DNA of 64,000 nucleotides from Ceratorhiza oryzae-sativae (GCA_030998015.1 JARWMV010000235.1:1054001-1118000); one strand, 5' to 3'; counted from the stretch's first letter, positions 49,313 through 60,409 are shown. The notes: generated by a model not told the origin, from the letters alone. Made by a program: numbers and translations.

Positions 49313-50594
49313 TTAGACAGTCGGGGTTACTGTCGAAGCCACCTTGTCATCTGATTTGGATTCCATTTTTCTTTTTTTCTTTTGGCGACCCTCGCCATCT
49401 TTCGCTTTCTCTCTCGCCTCCTCCAACTCCCGCTTGCGTTTCTCCTTTGCACCCTTCATATCCTTCGGCGCGGTCGTCTTGAGCTGTTTTACGTGCGTTG
49501 GAACCAGGCACTTTGGCTCTTGAGTGATATCTGAGGGTGGTGCGAGCCAAGTTTCACGCAAAATAGGCACTGCCGAGAGGAGTGATTCGAGACGCTCCAT
49601 TCCGGGTGTCTCTGACTAGAAATAATATATTTGCATGAATAAAATCATTTTCTCAGTTGGGTGAGCGAACAATACACTCACATCTAATGCCATTACCGCA
49701 ACTCTCCTCAGACCAGTAGCTTCTGCGAGAGAATGTTCCGCTTTCATAGGAAGTGTCACCAGTTTTACAAACTTGTCGTCGCTAGAGTCCTTAGGCAATG
49801 AAGAGTTACAAGTGGCAACAAGGATAGGAAAATGCGCAATTAACAACGGCGGGTCGACATCTGAGCGGCACACAAGAACGGCTCGGAGCCTCGGTTTGGA
49901 TGCTGTGGCAGAATCTCCGGTCGTAGCAGGTTTTGCGAGAGTTTCCAACCGTTTAGTAACTTCGTTGATACCAAAAGTACAGTGCTTAAGGAGTGGGGGT
50001 ACGGTCATGGGCGACACCGGGGGCTCTCCGATCGACTTGCGTTGCCCCCCGTTCTGGCTATCGGGATCGGTATCTTTGTTCTGCGATGAACCGGGTGGGT
50101 TTGTTCCTCTTCAGACGCCAGGTCATGTGAGAGCTTGGGGCGCTTTGGGTCGGATGTATCGTCATCGTCGCGCGCTCGTTTCTTGGAGTCGTGAGAGGAA
50201 ATAGCTGGCTTCTTGGCAGCCTTTGATATCTGCGCCCTCGCTTGTTGTTTGGCTCGCCATACGCCACTTTTACGTTTTCGACTGGCCGTTTCCCGAGCAA
50301 CATGTACTCAGCGACTTGGGGAAGCAGGTCAGCTAGGCACGCCAAGATAGAATTTTGGACATTCAAGGGTGTTGCAGGCCTGATGATTCCAGTTTAAATT
50401 ATACCATGGTTGCCATAATCAGATATGGTAACGGCAACACACCATTTGACCAGGTAGGGATTTTCTAAAACAGGTTTATACACCACACGACGCTCGTCCG
50501 ATTCCTTGCTCTTTCCTTTCGCCAAAGCAGCATTCGCACGATTCGAAGGTTGAGTGTGGACCCTAGCCTCTCGAGACCCAGTAGCCACAGACAT
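49313..50594 (-). CDS. POP3: RNase P/MRP subunit POP3
   Basis: Protein subunit of RNase P and RNase MRP with an L7Ae-like fold. ATG at 50592-50594 gives MSVATGSREARV; then RVVYKPVLENPYLVKW and, after an intron, PATPLNVQNSILACLADLLP and QVAEYMLLGKRP. A basic/acidic linker (DSKKRARDDDDTSDPKRPKL) leads into the core: LLKHCTFGINEVTKRLE, RLRAVLVCRSDVDPPLLIAH, FPILVATCNS, KLVTLPMKAEHSLAEATGLR and VAVMALD, as in fungal Pop3 proteins. The C-terminus is ERLESLLSAVPILRETWLAP followed by a Lys/Glu-rich tail ending SKSDDKVASTVTPTV. Two frame changes of the one-missing-base kind fall in the linker, at about 50283 and at 50050-50110. Assignment rests on the INEVTKRLE and LPxxxxxxLxxATGL pattern. Confidence 0.85.
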
Positions 50595-51160
50595 GTTTCG
50601 AGATTTTGGAACAAGTCGAGTTTGGCGCGGAGAAATTGGCAAATGGAGGCGCTGACGGCAGCGGGGGTACTGGACAGGACCACGCCTCATCAAAGGAGCG
50701 CCAAACATGTCCCTCCTGGGGCCTTTGTTCCCGACGTCAACCCCAAAGCGGCCGGACAATCGCGCCCTCCGCCGTCGGAAGAAGCAAACGCAGTTCCAGG
50801 GTGTCTACGATGTCCATTGTGTCAAGCCCGCCGTCTACACCCCGTTACAGGCTTCTAGACCACCGACGTATGTTCGCAAACTGAGCATGAAAGGAATATA
50901 GCCGTTATCTAGCGTGAGCTGCGGGCATAAATAGGCGAGAAATGCAGCACGAATAGGCATCTCATTCTTCCTCTTTTCTCTTCTACTCTCATTGCACGCC
51001 ACGTTTGATACTTGCTCTCTTCACGCTTCTCACTAAACCTCGATTTATTCCTACTTCAACGTTTCTGCCTAGAGGTTTCCTTGCGCTAGTCGCCATTTAG
51101 CAATCACTCTCTGCAATCTTCAGCCAACTTTACGACAATCACTTTCATTGCATCTTCACC
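50595..51160. other. Divergent promoter region, POP3 / Sur7-like
   Basis: 566 bp between two divergent genes. The plus strand has a 64-codon open frame at 50707-50901, listed separately with low confidence. The last 200 bp before 51161 are pyrimidine-rich and form the leader of the Sur7-like gene. Confidence 0.45.
50707..50901 (+). CDS. Possible small basic protein
   Basis: An uninterrupted 64-codon frame from ATG to TAG, rich in Arg, Lys and Pro (STPKRPDNRALRRRKKQTQF), with a calculated strongly basic character. Its composition is more protein-like than the overlapping frames, but it has no recognised family, and the overlapping minus-strand frame is also open. It could be a small ribosomal or mitochondrial protein or a chance frame. 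Confidence 0.2.
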   Translation: MSLLGPLFPTSTPKRPDNRALRRRKKQTQFQGVYDVHCVKPAVYTPLQASRPPTYVRKLSMKGI

Positions 51161-52147
51161 ATGATCGCGGGAATCTCCAAACTCATTACACTTCATCTTG
51201 CCCCCTTGCTCTCGATTACATCCCTTATCCTTCTCTACATCGCGTACTTTGCTCCAGTAACCTCACTTCACACAGAGGTCTCGTTGGTGTCGATTACTCC
51301 AGCAATCACGATGGTAGCACTCAATGCACGCTCTCACTTGGACGAGGATCTACTGGACCTCTTTGGTGGCAAAGTTGTTCCTCGAGCCGCTATTGCAGAA
51401 CAAGCCCTGGCGAAGCGGGCCGCCCAGGCGGTCGACGGCCCGAGTGTTTTTATGGGCTTATTGGGTGAGTATATGCATTCCAACATGTGAAACGCACATG
51501 TATTGATACCTCGAATCCAGGATCTTGCGCCCGCACCTCGAACTCTGCCCCTACACACTGCACTAGGGAGACTTTGACCCCTACCTACGGTACGACTAGT
51601 CGGCATCGTGACCCTGCTCAGCCTCTGATTTAGCTACTATTTCAGATTTATCCGTGCTGCCCAGCAACCATCCCCGCTTCCTCGCCAACCCCACATCGAC
51701 TGGTCCTCAATTCATGTTGGCTTCCGTCATATTCCTTACCCTATTCTTGATCCTCCATCTCCTATTCTCTCTCCCAGAGCGCCTTCCTACCACCCCTGCT
51801 GGGCTCGTCAAGCTCGCGAAGCACTCCTTGGCTATTCGGATGTCAGCCTGGCTTGGCGTCCTCGGCTTGACCATGGGCCTCTGCGCTTTGATCGTATTGC
51901 GCATCTGGATCGGAAAGGCTGTCGAGGATTTCAACCAGGACATTATCGACATGGGCAAGAGCGCTCCGAAGCTCGTCGCAAATATCCAGAACGGGTTCAC
52001 GAGTGAGTCGACTTTCCAATAACTTTTAAAATTACCGGCGACTTACTTGCTCCATTAGTGATGTGGATTGCGTATTCTTTTGCCGCCCCTTCGATTGTTT
52101 GCGCTTTGTTCCAGGTTCAGGTCGCCGCCGCTGCAGGCAAAGCGTAA
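51161..52147 (+). CDS. Sur7/PalI-like four-TM membrane protein
   Basis: Putative plasma-membrane protein with claudin-like topology. ATG at 51161 gives MIAGISKLITLHLAPLLSIT, with a first hydrophobic helix to about residue 35. A long extracellular loop follows, containing, across two introns, GSCARTSNSAPTHC, a GxC...C pair like the Cys motif of Sur7/PalI proteins. Three further helices are visible: MLASVIFLTLFLILHLLFSL, AWLGVLGLTMGLCALIVLRI and the last exon WIAYSFAAPSIVCALF. It ends QVAAAAGKA at TAA 52145-52147. Sur7/PalI proteins organise membrane domains (eisosomes) or pH sensing; which one applies here cannot be decided. There is no frame break. Confidence 0.7.
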
Positions 52148-52661
52148 TTGAGGGATGAGCAAGGACGTAGAATCTCGACACCATTTTTTTTCGCGATTAC
52201 GGACATAGCTTTACGTTAGATATTCTTTAATTTTTGTATCATTAAGTGGCCTCGCAAGATTATAATGCATTGAGAGTAAACATCCAGATGTCCGGTTTAC
52301 GTATACTTGGAAATTTGTTGACAACAATCCGATCGGAGATGTCCAGGGCAATCACTGATTAGTCGCCGACCTTGCCCACCACGGCCACCACCGAAGCACG
52401 GGTTCATTGAACAGTAGCCAGTGAGTCACAAACAACACCGTATTTCGTCCGAGATGGGCGTCAATTCTGCGTCCACCAATACTAATAACATGCCTGGCGG
52501 GCATAGAAGCATTCAACCTGCGTCCGAAGTCCTAGGCGGGCTAAGGTGGCTCGGTTTTCTTGGACAAAACATCAAAATATGAAGCCGTGAGGCTGGCCTA
52601 TTAACAGGCTGAGTACGGCCCGTCTACAACTTTGCGTGCGTGGATGAGGTGGAAATCCAAG

Positions 52662-52765
52662 AAAAAAAAATCCCGTAACATCGAACCCGGATATGAGACA
52701 ACTACCGTTCTTCAGCCTCTGATCGCTTCTTTCACGAGGCGCTCTACTGTATAAAGCCAGGGTGC
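52662..52765 (-). other. tRNA-like / Pol III-like remnant
   Basis: On the minus strand, a segment with a B-box-like gggttcgatg (52680-52689) is followed by acggga and nine T residues (52662-52670), a typical Pol III stop. Upstream, at the expected side, is an A-box-like ggctttatacagtagagc (D-arm style), then gcctc and gaggc that can pair as an anticodon stem with an over-long loop. The acceptor arm and T-stem do not pair properly, so it is probably a degenerate tRNA or tRNA-derived repeat, not a working tRNA. Confidence 0.28.
52750..52756 (+). promoter_or_regulatory. TATA box of the GH18 chitinase
   Basis: TATAAAG lies 94 bp upstream of the chitinase start codon, followed by a pyrimidine-rich leader and an aacaacaaca run directly before the ATG. 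Confidence 0.45.
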
Positions 52766-52849
52766 TCTCCACCTTCAATTATCACCGGTCTCATATTGTC
52801 TCGCTTTGACTCTTGGATACCTTGTCTCTCATTTTAAAAAAACAACAAC

Positions 52850-54865
52850 ATGAAGCTCGCTCTTTTAGCTTCCGCTATCTCGTTGTCTATGACCGCCGTG
52901 TCGGCGACTGAGGTCATGCACCGACCCGCGAACTACGATTCCAAGTACACTCCAAACTCCCCATTCCACATCGAGCTCTTCCGCCCGTCTCCAGGATGCA
53001 GTTCTGGCAAAGGAGGGAAACTAAACATGGGGTACTACGTTAACTGGTGAGCTCGTCCCTCTTTCGCGCCAGATAGCCCAGTGCTCACTGGGCCATCAAC
53101 CAGGGCAATCTACGGTCGTCGCTTCAGTGAGTCTTCAGTCAACCAAGTTCTCGAATGTATAATTTACCGCATTTCATACACTTAGCCCCTCTCAACATGG
53201 ATATATCGCTCTTGACCCATATTTACTATGCGTGAGTTACTAAAAGCTTGGACCTTACTAGCCAAACACTGACACACTGTACAGATTTGCCGACACCGAC
53301 CCTGCTACTGGGACAGCATTCTTGTCCGATCTCTGGGCAGACCAACAAATTCCTTGTATGCAAGCGTAGTGTATATAATGCTCGTATGCTGACACTTGAA
53401 CTCTCAAGATCCTGGCGACAATACCACAGCCCCTGGAAACAACCTCTACGTGAGTGGCAACGTAGGGTACATCCATAGAGTACTAAATGTCTTTTTTTTT
53501 CATTCACAGGGAAATCTCAAGCAGCTTTACCTTCTCAAACAGAAAAAGCGCAGTTTGAAAACCACCCTTTCGTTCGGAGGCTGGACGTTCTCTCAGGCTG
53601 GGCATTTCGATTTTGTCACAAATGCAACCAGTCGGGCGACATTTGTCAAGACCGCCGTCCAGCTCTTGGAAGACAATGGGTTTGACGGCTTGTAAGCTGC
53701 TTGTTTGAAAAAAAAAAGTGAAAGAGCTAACGAACCTCCGTGTTTTAGGGATATCGACTGGGAGTATGCCAAGGCTGGCGAACAAGCCGCGGCGTTTGTT
53801 GAGCTGCTTAAGGAGTTGCGGGCTGCCCTCGATGCCCTTGCTCAGTCCAAAGGCGATAAAACTCCGTATGAACTATCGGTCAGTGATTCCAGACCCTAAT
53901 CGTCTACGCGTTGCTCAATACCTCTCGTTACAGGCAGGAGTTCCAGCTGGACAAGCCAACTACCAAACTTGTTGGTCAGGCAAATGGACCAATACCTTAG
54001 TTACTGGTACTTGATGGTAGGCCAAATTTCTCATGCATAACGGCATCCTGTACTCATTTTTTACAGGCTTACGATTACGCTGGATCTTGGTCTACTGTGG
54101 TATGTCTGTAGCGGCACTGAGTGTATATGGCGTTGCTGATTATACTCAATGCTAGTCGGATTACATCGACAACGTATACGGAGGTGCCTACTCTGGAGTT
54201 TCGACAAGCGCGACTACCAAGTGGTATCTCGACAACGGTGCTAGCCCTGAAAAATTCGTTATTGGTATGTTATAATGTTATTCGACATGATAAGCATCTA
54301 ATGGACCATCAGGTAATCCTATCTATGGCCGTGGGTTTGAGAACACGGCTGGCATCTTCCAGCCTTTCAATGGAACTGGCCCTGGTAAGTCCACCCCCCC
54401 CCGGCCAATGCATTACTTATTTTACTTAATTTCTTCTTTCAGGAACTTGGGAGGCTGGTGTCTACGACTACAAAGCGCTGCCTTTTGCGAACGCGACAGT
54501 TTACAACGACTTCCAGAACATTTCTAGTTACAGCTATGATCCCGTCAAGAAGGAGCTTATTTCCTTCGACACTCCTGCAATTGCGGCTCTCAAGGGCAAA
54601 TGGATTACGGACAACAATCTTGCTGGAGGTATGATATTTCTGCATCGACCCCTGCTGGTAGCTAACGCCAATTTAACAATTAGCAATCTTCTGGGAGTTG
54701 TCAGCTGATAAGAACGGCACGGAGAGCCTTGTTTGGAACATGGCAAAGGCGATGCGTCACCTCGACAACACCCCTAACCACCTCAACTACCCTGGTTCCC
54801 AGTTCGATAACATCAAGTCGGGAATGGGCGCTGCATCCAAGCTCCACAAGGCTAAGCACTTTTAG
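52850..54865 (+). CDS. Secreted GH18 chitinase
   Basis: Endochitinase-type glycoside hydrolase 18. The signal peptide MKLALLASAISLSMTAVSA precedes a short propeptide. Landmarks: LNMGYYVNWAIYGRRFTPLN (joined over introns), DISLLTHIYYAFAD, KTTLSFGGWTFS, and the catalytic signature DGLDIDWEY (split by an intron, with Glu as acid). Then AGVPAGQANYQT, MDQYLSYWYLMAYDYAGSWS with the Met-x-Tyr-Asp site, SPEKFVIGNPIYGRGFENT, and a late WELSADKNG with the conserved Trp of the substrate cleft. It ends KLHKAKHF at TAG 54863-54865. No chitin-binding module or GPI tail follows. A one-base frame change at about 53970 separates ANYQT from MDQYLSYW. The gene resembles fungal growth- or mycoparasitism-type chitinases; which role applies is unknown. 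Confidence 0.93.
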
Positions 54866-55808
54866 GCTTGTCTAGGCATTACACTGCTTCTCATTTTCTT
54901 GTACTTCGGCGAGGCCTATGTTCATATCTTAATATTGGTGTTTAGCAATTCACTTGCGATTCTTCGATGTCTGAGCTTTGACAGGCCATGTCACGAGCTC
55001 CTCGCCTGATCTTCAATGAGCCAATCGTCTCGGTCTTTCAGTACTGGTTTTGAACATTTGCACATACTTGACGTTTTGTTGCGGCACCAAGAGTGTGCAG
55101 AACGACTGTTGTAGGAGTATTGCCTTTTGGGCATTGCGCTTCGGCCCGATCTTGGGTATCCGTGTGTATACTGACTCGCCTCGGCCTCAGTGGTAACATA
55201 CGTCTAAATTCTGGGCGTGATCAGACTTGATAGGCCAACTAGATTCTTGGCATAAGGATGTTGCAAACGTAAAGTTTGCCTGTGTATCAAGCAGATACAT
55301 CCACGCTCTCGTTGTTCTATAGGCGACCGTTCCGGCTGACCCTCCAAAGGACACGCCATTGAATGTGAAAGAGATGGACGAGCAACTTAGTCACTAAAAC
55401 CCTCTGTTTCCCTGTCGCTGATTATGCGGCCACAAATGACGCAGAAAATATGAGCAGGGATAAGATGACTCTAAAATCCGGCCCAGGTTCGTGAGTCTTG
55501 CTAGCATTGATACACTATCCGGATTATTTAACATGTCTAAATTGCAATTGTTCGAATCATTTGGCCAATACATCCACGGCGGCTTGCATTCTAGAAGCCT
55601 CGAGTAGCACTTCCACTACTCGACAGCCTATAACAGTCCTATATCTTGGAATAACACTATCCCCTCTAGGGTAGCTTATAGCAACATCTTTGACCTGTAC
55701 CTTATAGCTCAGACTTATACGATGCAGTATGGTCGATATGTAAGAATGACCATAAGGAGTTCGCACAGGGATCTACACGAATTATGAACAAAAATTCAAG
55801 ACTTTAAA
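54866..55808. other. Intergenic, chitinase to ICMT-like A
   Basis: 943 bp between convergent genes. Short frames only; no repeat or RNA gene is evident. It contains both 3' UTRs. Confidence 0.5.
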
Positions 55809-56723
55809 CTACCAGATGTATGGGATGAGACGTGAGGGGACATCCTTCTTGTAATCCCTATAAGCGTCTCCGAGCCCTTTTTTGTTCAAAATGAGTTTCT
55901 CCTACAAGTGCATTAATAGGTAGCCAGGTTGGACGCAGAGTACGCTACTTGCCTCCATGGGTATCTTGATGGCAAATGCGACAGTCGCTAAGGCTGCCCC
56001 TGCCAAAGGTATCCAGTTCCAATACATAATCTGTTGTTGGGAACACGGATCAGCAAGGCGAGTAGTCGGATACTAGCAAGGCGCATACCGTCGAGACAAG
56101 GTCGATTAATATTCCAAGCCTAGATGCAGGGTGTGAGATCAACCATCAGCACGCTAGCCAACTAGTGGCAACGTACGAATACATTGGATGGCGGACGATC
56201 GCATACGGGCCCGTTTTCACCAGTTTGGGGCGTTCTCGTACCTAAGCCGATCGACTCTGCTGAGATCAAGTTTACTCGAGGGAATAATGCTTCAACATAC
56301 CCCAATGATATGCCACTGCGCCCCCAGGCTTTTAGTAGTCCAAGCTATAGCCACTCCACAGCCCAGGGCACCAACAGCACCGGCAATCCTGAGCCCATAA
56401 TATACATCAGGCGAGGGAGCTGGCGGCAAAGCAAAAGGCAACAGCCAATTCGGTGTTTTAAACCGATTTAGAGACAATCCAACAGTGAACGTTAGAGCAG
56501 GCCCGAGTAGCCCAATGGCGTGGGTAAGGGTGACTAGCTCTCCTTGTTTTCCAGGCGGCATGTGTGCTACTTGTCCCGCTTCACGATCGGCCCTTTGCCT
56601 CACGCTCGAAGTTGGGACGGAGAAATAGAATGCTCCGACGCTACCCGCGCAGGCAAGAGCATTCAGTACCTGCGCGTCGCTGTAAGGGAGGTTGAGTCCT
56701 GCAATGTAAGAGCTGAACGACAT
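55809..56723 (-). CDS. ICMT-like membrane methyltransferase, copy A
   Basis: Multi-pass membrane protein of the isoprenylcysteine carboxyl methyltransferase / phospholipid methyltransferase superfamily. It starts MSFSSYIAGLNLPYSDAQVL (ATG 56721-56723) with four or five hydrophobic segments. The family motif ERPKLVKTGPYAIVRHPMYS (SAM-binding GPY...RHPxY) is followed by YWNWIPLAGAALATVAFAIK, then KIPMEA and, after an intron, EKLILNKKGLGDAYRDYKKD and SRLIPYIW at TAG 55809-55811. The intron at 55902-55952 uses a GC donor (GAG|gcaagt) with a normal tag acceptor. Its paralogue lies 678 bp upstream in the same direction. The true substrate (CaaX protein or lipid) cannot be told, since classic ICMT is more conserved. 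Confidence 0.8.
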
Positions 56724-57401
56724 TGATGAGCTAGATTGAAAGTGGCGTCGAGGCTGGTCACTTTATGCATTTGCAGAAGTCCCGATCAGGCCGAAAATGG
56801 CCATCACACGGCAGTGCGAGGGACAATATGAAATCTGTCGTCCGGTTGATGCGCATGTGTAAGCCAGCCCCACTCATTAGCCCATGATAAATCAGCTGCA
56901 TTTATCAGCGTTTTCGCCCCAGGTGACAAAGCGAAGCATATTCATTCGAGACCCCGTGGGAACTGCCAAACGTATGGCTACTACAAGGATGATGCCACCT
57001 TAAACCCAGGAGCACACTCGACCCCTCGTCTACTGTCGCTTCTTACACATTTAAAGAACTCCCGGTGTATTTTAGATAGCATATACTCAGTGATTCTCGG
57101 AGATGCCGGCCACGCTGTGCTGGTGCGGCGCGCGAGATGACGTTCTTAATTTAGTTCGGCGCTCGGGCCACTCTATTGTATGGATGGCATAGTCTACTAC
57201 GGAAATGTTGTCAAGTTGTTACAAGAAGGTACGAGAATAGTTGTAAGAGTACTCATTTTAATTCCTCGCCGTGCATACATCGACAAGCCATGCTTCCCCA
57301 TCTAGAGCCGAGTGTGACCATCATACGAGAGGATTGATTGATTCATCCCAATAAAGAATGCAAAAATAGAGTACCATACACGCAGAAGTTTTGTTTGTGG
57401 A
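56724..57401. other. Intergenic between the ICMT-like pair
   Basis: 678 bp with no supported gene. It contains the promoter of copy A and the 3' flank of copy B. Confidence 0.5.
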
Positions 57402-58303
57402 CTACCACACGTATGGGATGATACGCCACGGAACTTCCCTCTTGTACTGCCTGTATACCTCCCCTATCTCCTTGTTATCAAGAATCACTTGTTCCTACAT
57501 CAAAGTTGAACAATCCCTATTCAAAAAGCACAAAAAATACACCTACCTCCATTGGCATTTTAATAGCAAATGCAGGTGCTATGATCGCAGCTCCAACTAA
57601 AGGTATCCAATTCCAGAACATGGCCTATCATCCAAACGTCAGCGGAAGTTCGTGACCGACCCATAAAACGAAAACGAGCTCACGGCCAAGGCGATCTCGG
57701 TGAAAATAGCGCACCTGTCCCAGGGTCGTCAACTGTTTTATCACGGTACGAAACGTCTGGGCACGTACGTGTACATGGGGTGACGCACAATGCCGTATGG
57801 GCCAGTATTGACCAGCTTGGGGCGCTCGCGAACCTGATGCAAGCGTAAGATCTGATAAACAAGACCTAAGGTGATGCCCAACGTACTCCGATATGATTCC
57901 ATTGGGAGCCAAGGTGCTTCCATGTCCAAACCATGGTCATACCAAGCCCCCACCCAACCACACATCCGCCAAGTCGTACCCCATAATACAACGTGTCATC
58001 CTTGACTGGCGGCAGAGCGTATTCTATCAGACTTTGGGGCAGAACAAACCGGTTGAAGGGCAGGGAGAATAGAAAAGTTCCAGTAGGCACGAAGAGAGCT
58101 GCTGCATGTATCGCACTGACAATATTCGCACCGTTTCCAGCAGGCATGTGGATAGCCTTGCCAGATTCACGTTCGACTTTTTGCTTAAAGTCGGAGCCGG
58201 GCCAGCACAGGTAGAACATCCCAACCGTCGACGCCCAACCAACACCATTGAGAATCTGGGTTTCAGACAGGTTGAGACCAGCGATGTAAGAGTTCAGTGG
58301 CAT
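57402..58303 (-). CDS. ICMT-like membrane methyltransferase, copy B
   Basis: Tandem paralogue of copy A with matching exon layout. MPLNSYIAGLNLSETQILNG (ATG 58301-58303) is followed by FYLCWPGSDFKQKVERESGK, IHMPAGNGANIVSAIHAAAL and several membrane helices, the family motif ERPKLVNTGPYGIVRHPMYT, then MFWNWIPLVGAAIIAPAFAI, KMPME and, after a GT-AG intron, EQVILDNKEIGEVYRQYKRE and WRIIPYVW at TAG 57402-57404. The two copies share the start, the motif and the C-terminal Arg-(I/L)-Ile-Pro-Tyr-(V/I)-Trp end but differ at many positions, so the duplication is not very recent. Here the intron that has a GC donor in copy A has a normal gtaggt donor. Confidence 0.82.
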
Positions 58304-58751
58304 GTTTTGTTTTGATACCGAGCACTGGAGGGGAATTGGGGTGCTTTATACAAAGCAGACGGCGCTTGTCCGGCTCCCGAGCGAGGACTGCTCCAGTGAT
58401 GATTCGCGCCCACATGACTCGGCGGTGACCGCGTTCTCGTCAACCACAGTCAGCAACTGTATGGTCGATGGGCCAGCCGGCGCTTGCCTTGGCCCCGAAT
58501 GAATTTTGGCCCGTTCCCATGCGCTGTGCTGATACCTTACACGAGCCTAGTTCGACCCGCTATCTGGGGCAAGACGGCGATCGCGGGCTTCAAGTGGGAC
58601 ACGAGGATCAAACAAACGGCAGCCAAGCCTTCTTAGTGTATGTCATCATGATCGCCGAATTGTAAAATACGGGACAAAACGGGAACGCATTACAAGCGCT
58701 CGACAATAAACGCAGATACCCAAGTATTCTTACAGGATAATCACGAATCCT
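58304..58751. other. Intergenic, ICMT-like B promoter / CFEM1 3' side
   Basis: 448 bp between two minus-strand genes; no gene is supported. GC-rich, with no repeat. Confidence 0.5.
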
Positions 58752-59441
58752 TTAGAGGACCAGCTGAGCAATGGCCACACCTCCAAGGGTAACTGCAGTC
58801 CAGAGACTAGCAACAATAAAGTCCAACGGTTGCAAGCCAACAGCGGCATTCGGACTTTCAGTCGCGCTCTGAATCGCAGACGCTATCGAAGACAAACTGG
58901 AAGCCGCGGAGTCTGACGTCTCCGAGACGCTCGACGTAAGAGAGTTGCTAGCGATGCTACTCTGACTCGCAAGGGAGGATGTCGACGCCCCAGTCGCAGT
59001 CGGGCTCTGAGAGATACCGCTAGAGCCAGCTAGAGATACACGTTTGGTCGTAAACAAGATAACGAATCCTCTCACAGAAAAATGCGCAGACTTACCAGCG
59101 TTGCAAATCGCCTGCTGGACTTGAAGAGCTTCCTGAAGCTGGCCAGGGCATTGCTGGTTAATGCAGCTCTGTGCCGCGTTTTGAAAGTTGTCATCTCCAG
59201 AGCAGATACAACTCGTATCGGTGCTGCAAGCATAATGATGAGCCAAACGAGAAACACTAGACTACACTCGGCCGACTCACACGCTCGAGCATCCAGCAGA
59301 CTCGGCAGCTTGCTGAGAGCACGTAAGGATGCAGGGCGAAAGGCTCGGAGTCGGGGTAGTACCCGAGGTTGTCGCACTGGCAGTATTTTGGGCGGCAGCA
59401 AAGCTGGCGAATACAGCAACAAGGACGATGGAGGACTTCAT
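58752..59441 (-). CDS. CFEM-domain, probably GPI-anchored protein 1
   Basis: CFEM proteins are fungal 8-Cys surface or secreted proteins; several bind heme for iron uptake or act in host contact. The signal peptide is MKSSIVLVAVFASFAAAQ (ATG 59439-59441). All eight Cys are seen: PCILTCSQQAAESAGCSSV, then TDTSCICSGDDNFQNAAQSC and INQQC, AICNAG. The Asp three residues before Cys4 (TDTSC), the heme-iron ligand in studied CFEM proteins, is present. A Ser/Thr-rich linker follows, then the tail NAAVGLQPLDFIVASLWTAV and GGVAIAQLVL, a hydrophobic end fitting a GPI signal. Two introns sit at the positions shared by the whole array (before the Asp and after the last Cys). First of five head-to-tail copies. 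Confidence 0.88.
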
Positions 59442-59481
59442 TGTAAACAAAAGCTGGACTCGATTCAACGTTCATCCTTCA

Positions 59482-59488
59482 TTTTATA
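59482..59488 (-). promoter_or_regulatory. TATA box of CFEM1
   Basis: TATAAAA on the minus strand, 41-47 bp upstream of the CFEM1 start codon. Confidence 0.5.
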
Positions 59489-59691
59489 GGGCTCGGGTTA
59501 CAGCGGGCGAATTTGGGGTATGGGGCCTCCGAGTCGCGTTGTTCGGCACGCATGACATCATGTTGATCCATGTTGCCGTATATCACTCTGACCAGAGGAC
59601 TGCGGATAACAGCATATGTTACATTATCCAAACGACGCTCTCGGCACGGACAAGATACAGAAAAGGGGTTAATACATGCGCCCACAGTCTC

Positions 59692-60409
59692 TCAAAGAAT
59701 GACACGAGCAACAACCGCACCCCCAAGACCGACCACGGTCCAAAGCCCCGCAGCGCCCAGACTAAAGACTGGAAGGCCAGCAGCCGCGTTGGAGCGACCG
59801 GTCGCACTCGCGAGGACCGACGACACGGAAGAAAGCACAGACGATGCGCCGGCGGCAGCAGAACCGGTGTGGGACGAGCTCGAACCGTGCGACGTGATAG
59901 TCCCAGAACTGGAGTGGCCGGGAGCCGTAACGGTACCAGAACTCGACGAGGTAGGGCTAGCTGAGGCAGACGACGCGCTCGTATCTAACAATAGACGTCA
60001 GCCAATGTCTCAAGCCACAGGAGCCCGAACGAACAGCATGTGAGCGGTTCGACAAAGCGAGTCAACGTACAAGCACTACAGAGCTGTTGTTCGAGCTGAA
60101 GGGCGGCCTGCTGCTCCCCGGCCGAGCAATTGGTCGTCAGACAGTCTCGTGCGGCTTGCTGAAAGGCGGAGCTCGTGCAGACACAACTGACGTTTGTACT
60201 TGGAGAAGCGATCAGCCAGGACAACATGAGCCAGGGGCGAACGTAACATACATCGAATTGCACCCCGAACTAGTGGCTGCCTGCGTCGTGCATTTGAGGA
60301 TACACGGAGCGATGCTGCTGGTAGAGGTTGGTGCGGGGCTGCTACTGGTTCCACTCTGAGCAGCGGCATACGCAGCGAGGACGAGGGCAAGGGCAGCAGA
60401 AGACTTCAT
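59692..60409 (-). CDS. CFEM-domain, probably GPI-anchored protein 2 (Asn variant)
   Basis: Signal peptide MKSSAALALVLAAYAAAQSG (ATG 60407-60409). The eight Cys are kept: PCILKCTTQAATSSGCNS, then TNVSCVCTSSAFQQAARDC, TTNCSAGEQQAA and QLCSA. In this copy the residue three before Cys4 is Asn (TNVSC) where the sister genes have Asp. The linker is long and Ser/Gly/His-rich; the tail reads RSNAAAGLPVFSLGAAGLW and VVGLGGAVVARVIL, ending with an Arg before VIL, unlike the AQLVL end of the others. The intron positions match the array. It may have lost or changed heme binding, or act as a structural surface protein; this is inference. Confidence 0.85.

Larger units (their letters stand above)
52148..52849. 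other. Intergenic, upstream of the chitinase
   Basis: 702 bp between two plus-strand genes. It holds the tRNA-like segment at 52662-52765 on the minus strand and the chitinase promoter. Otherwise only short frames. Confidence 0.5.
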
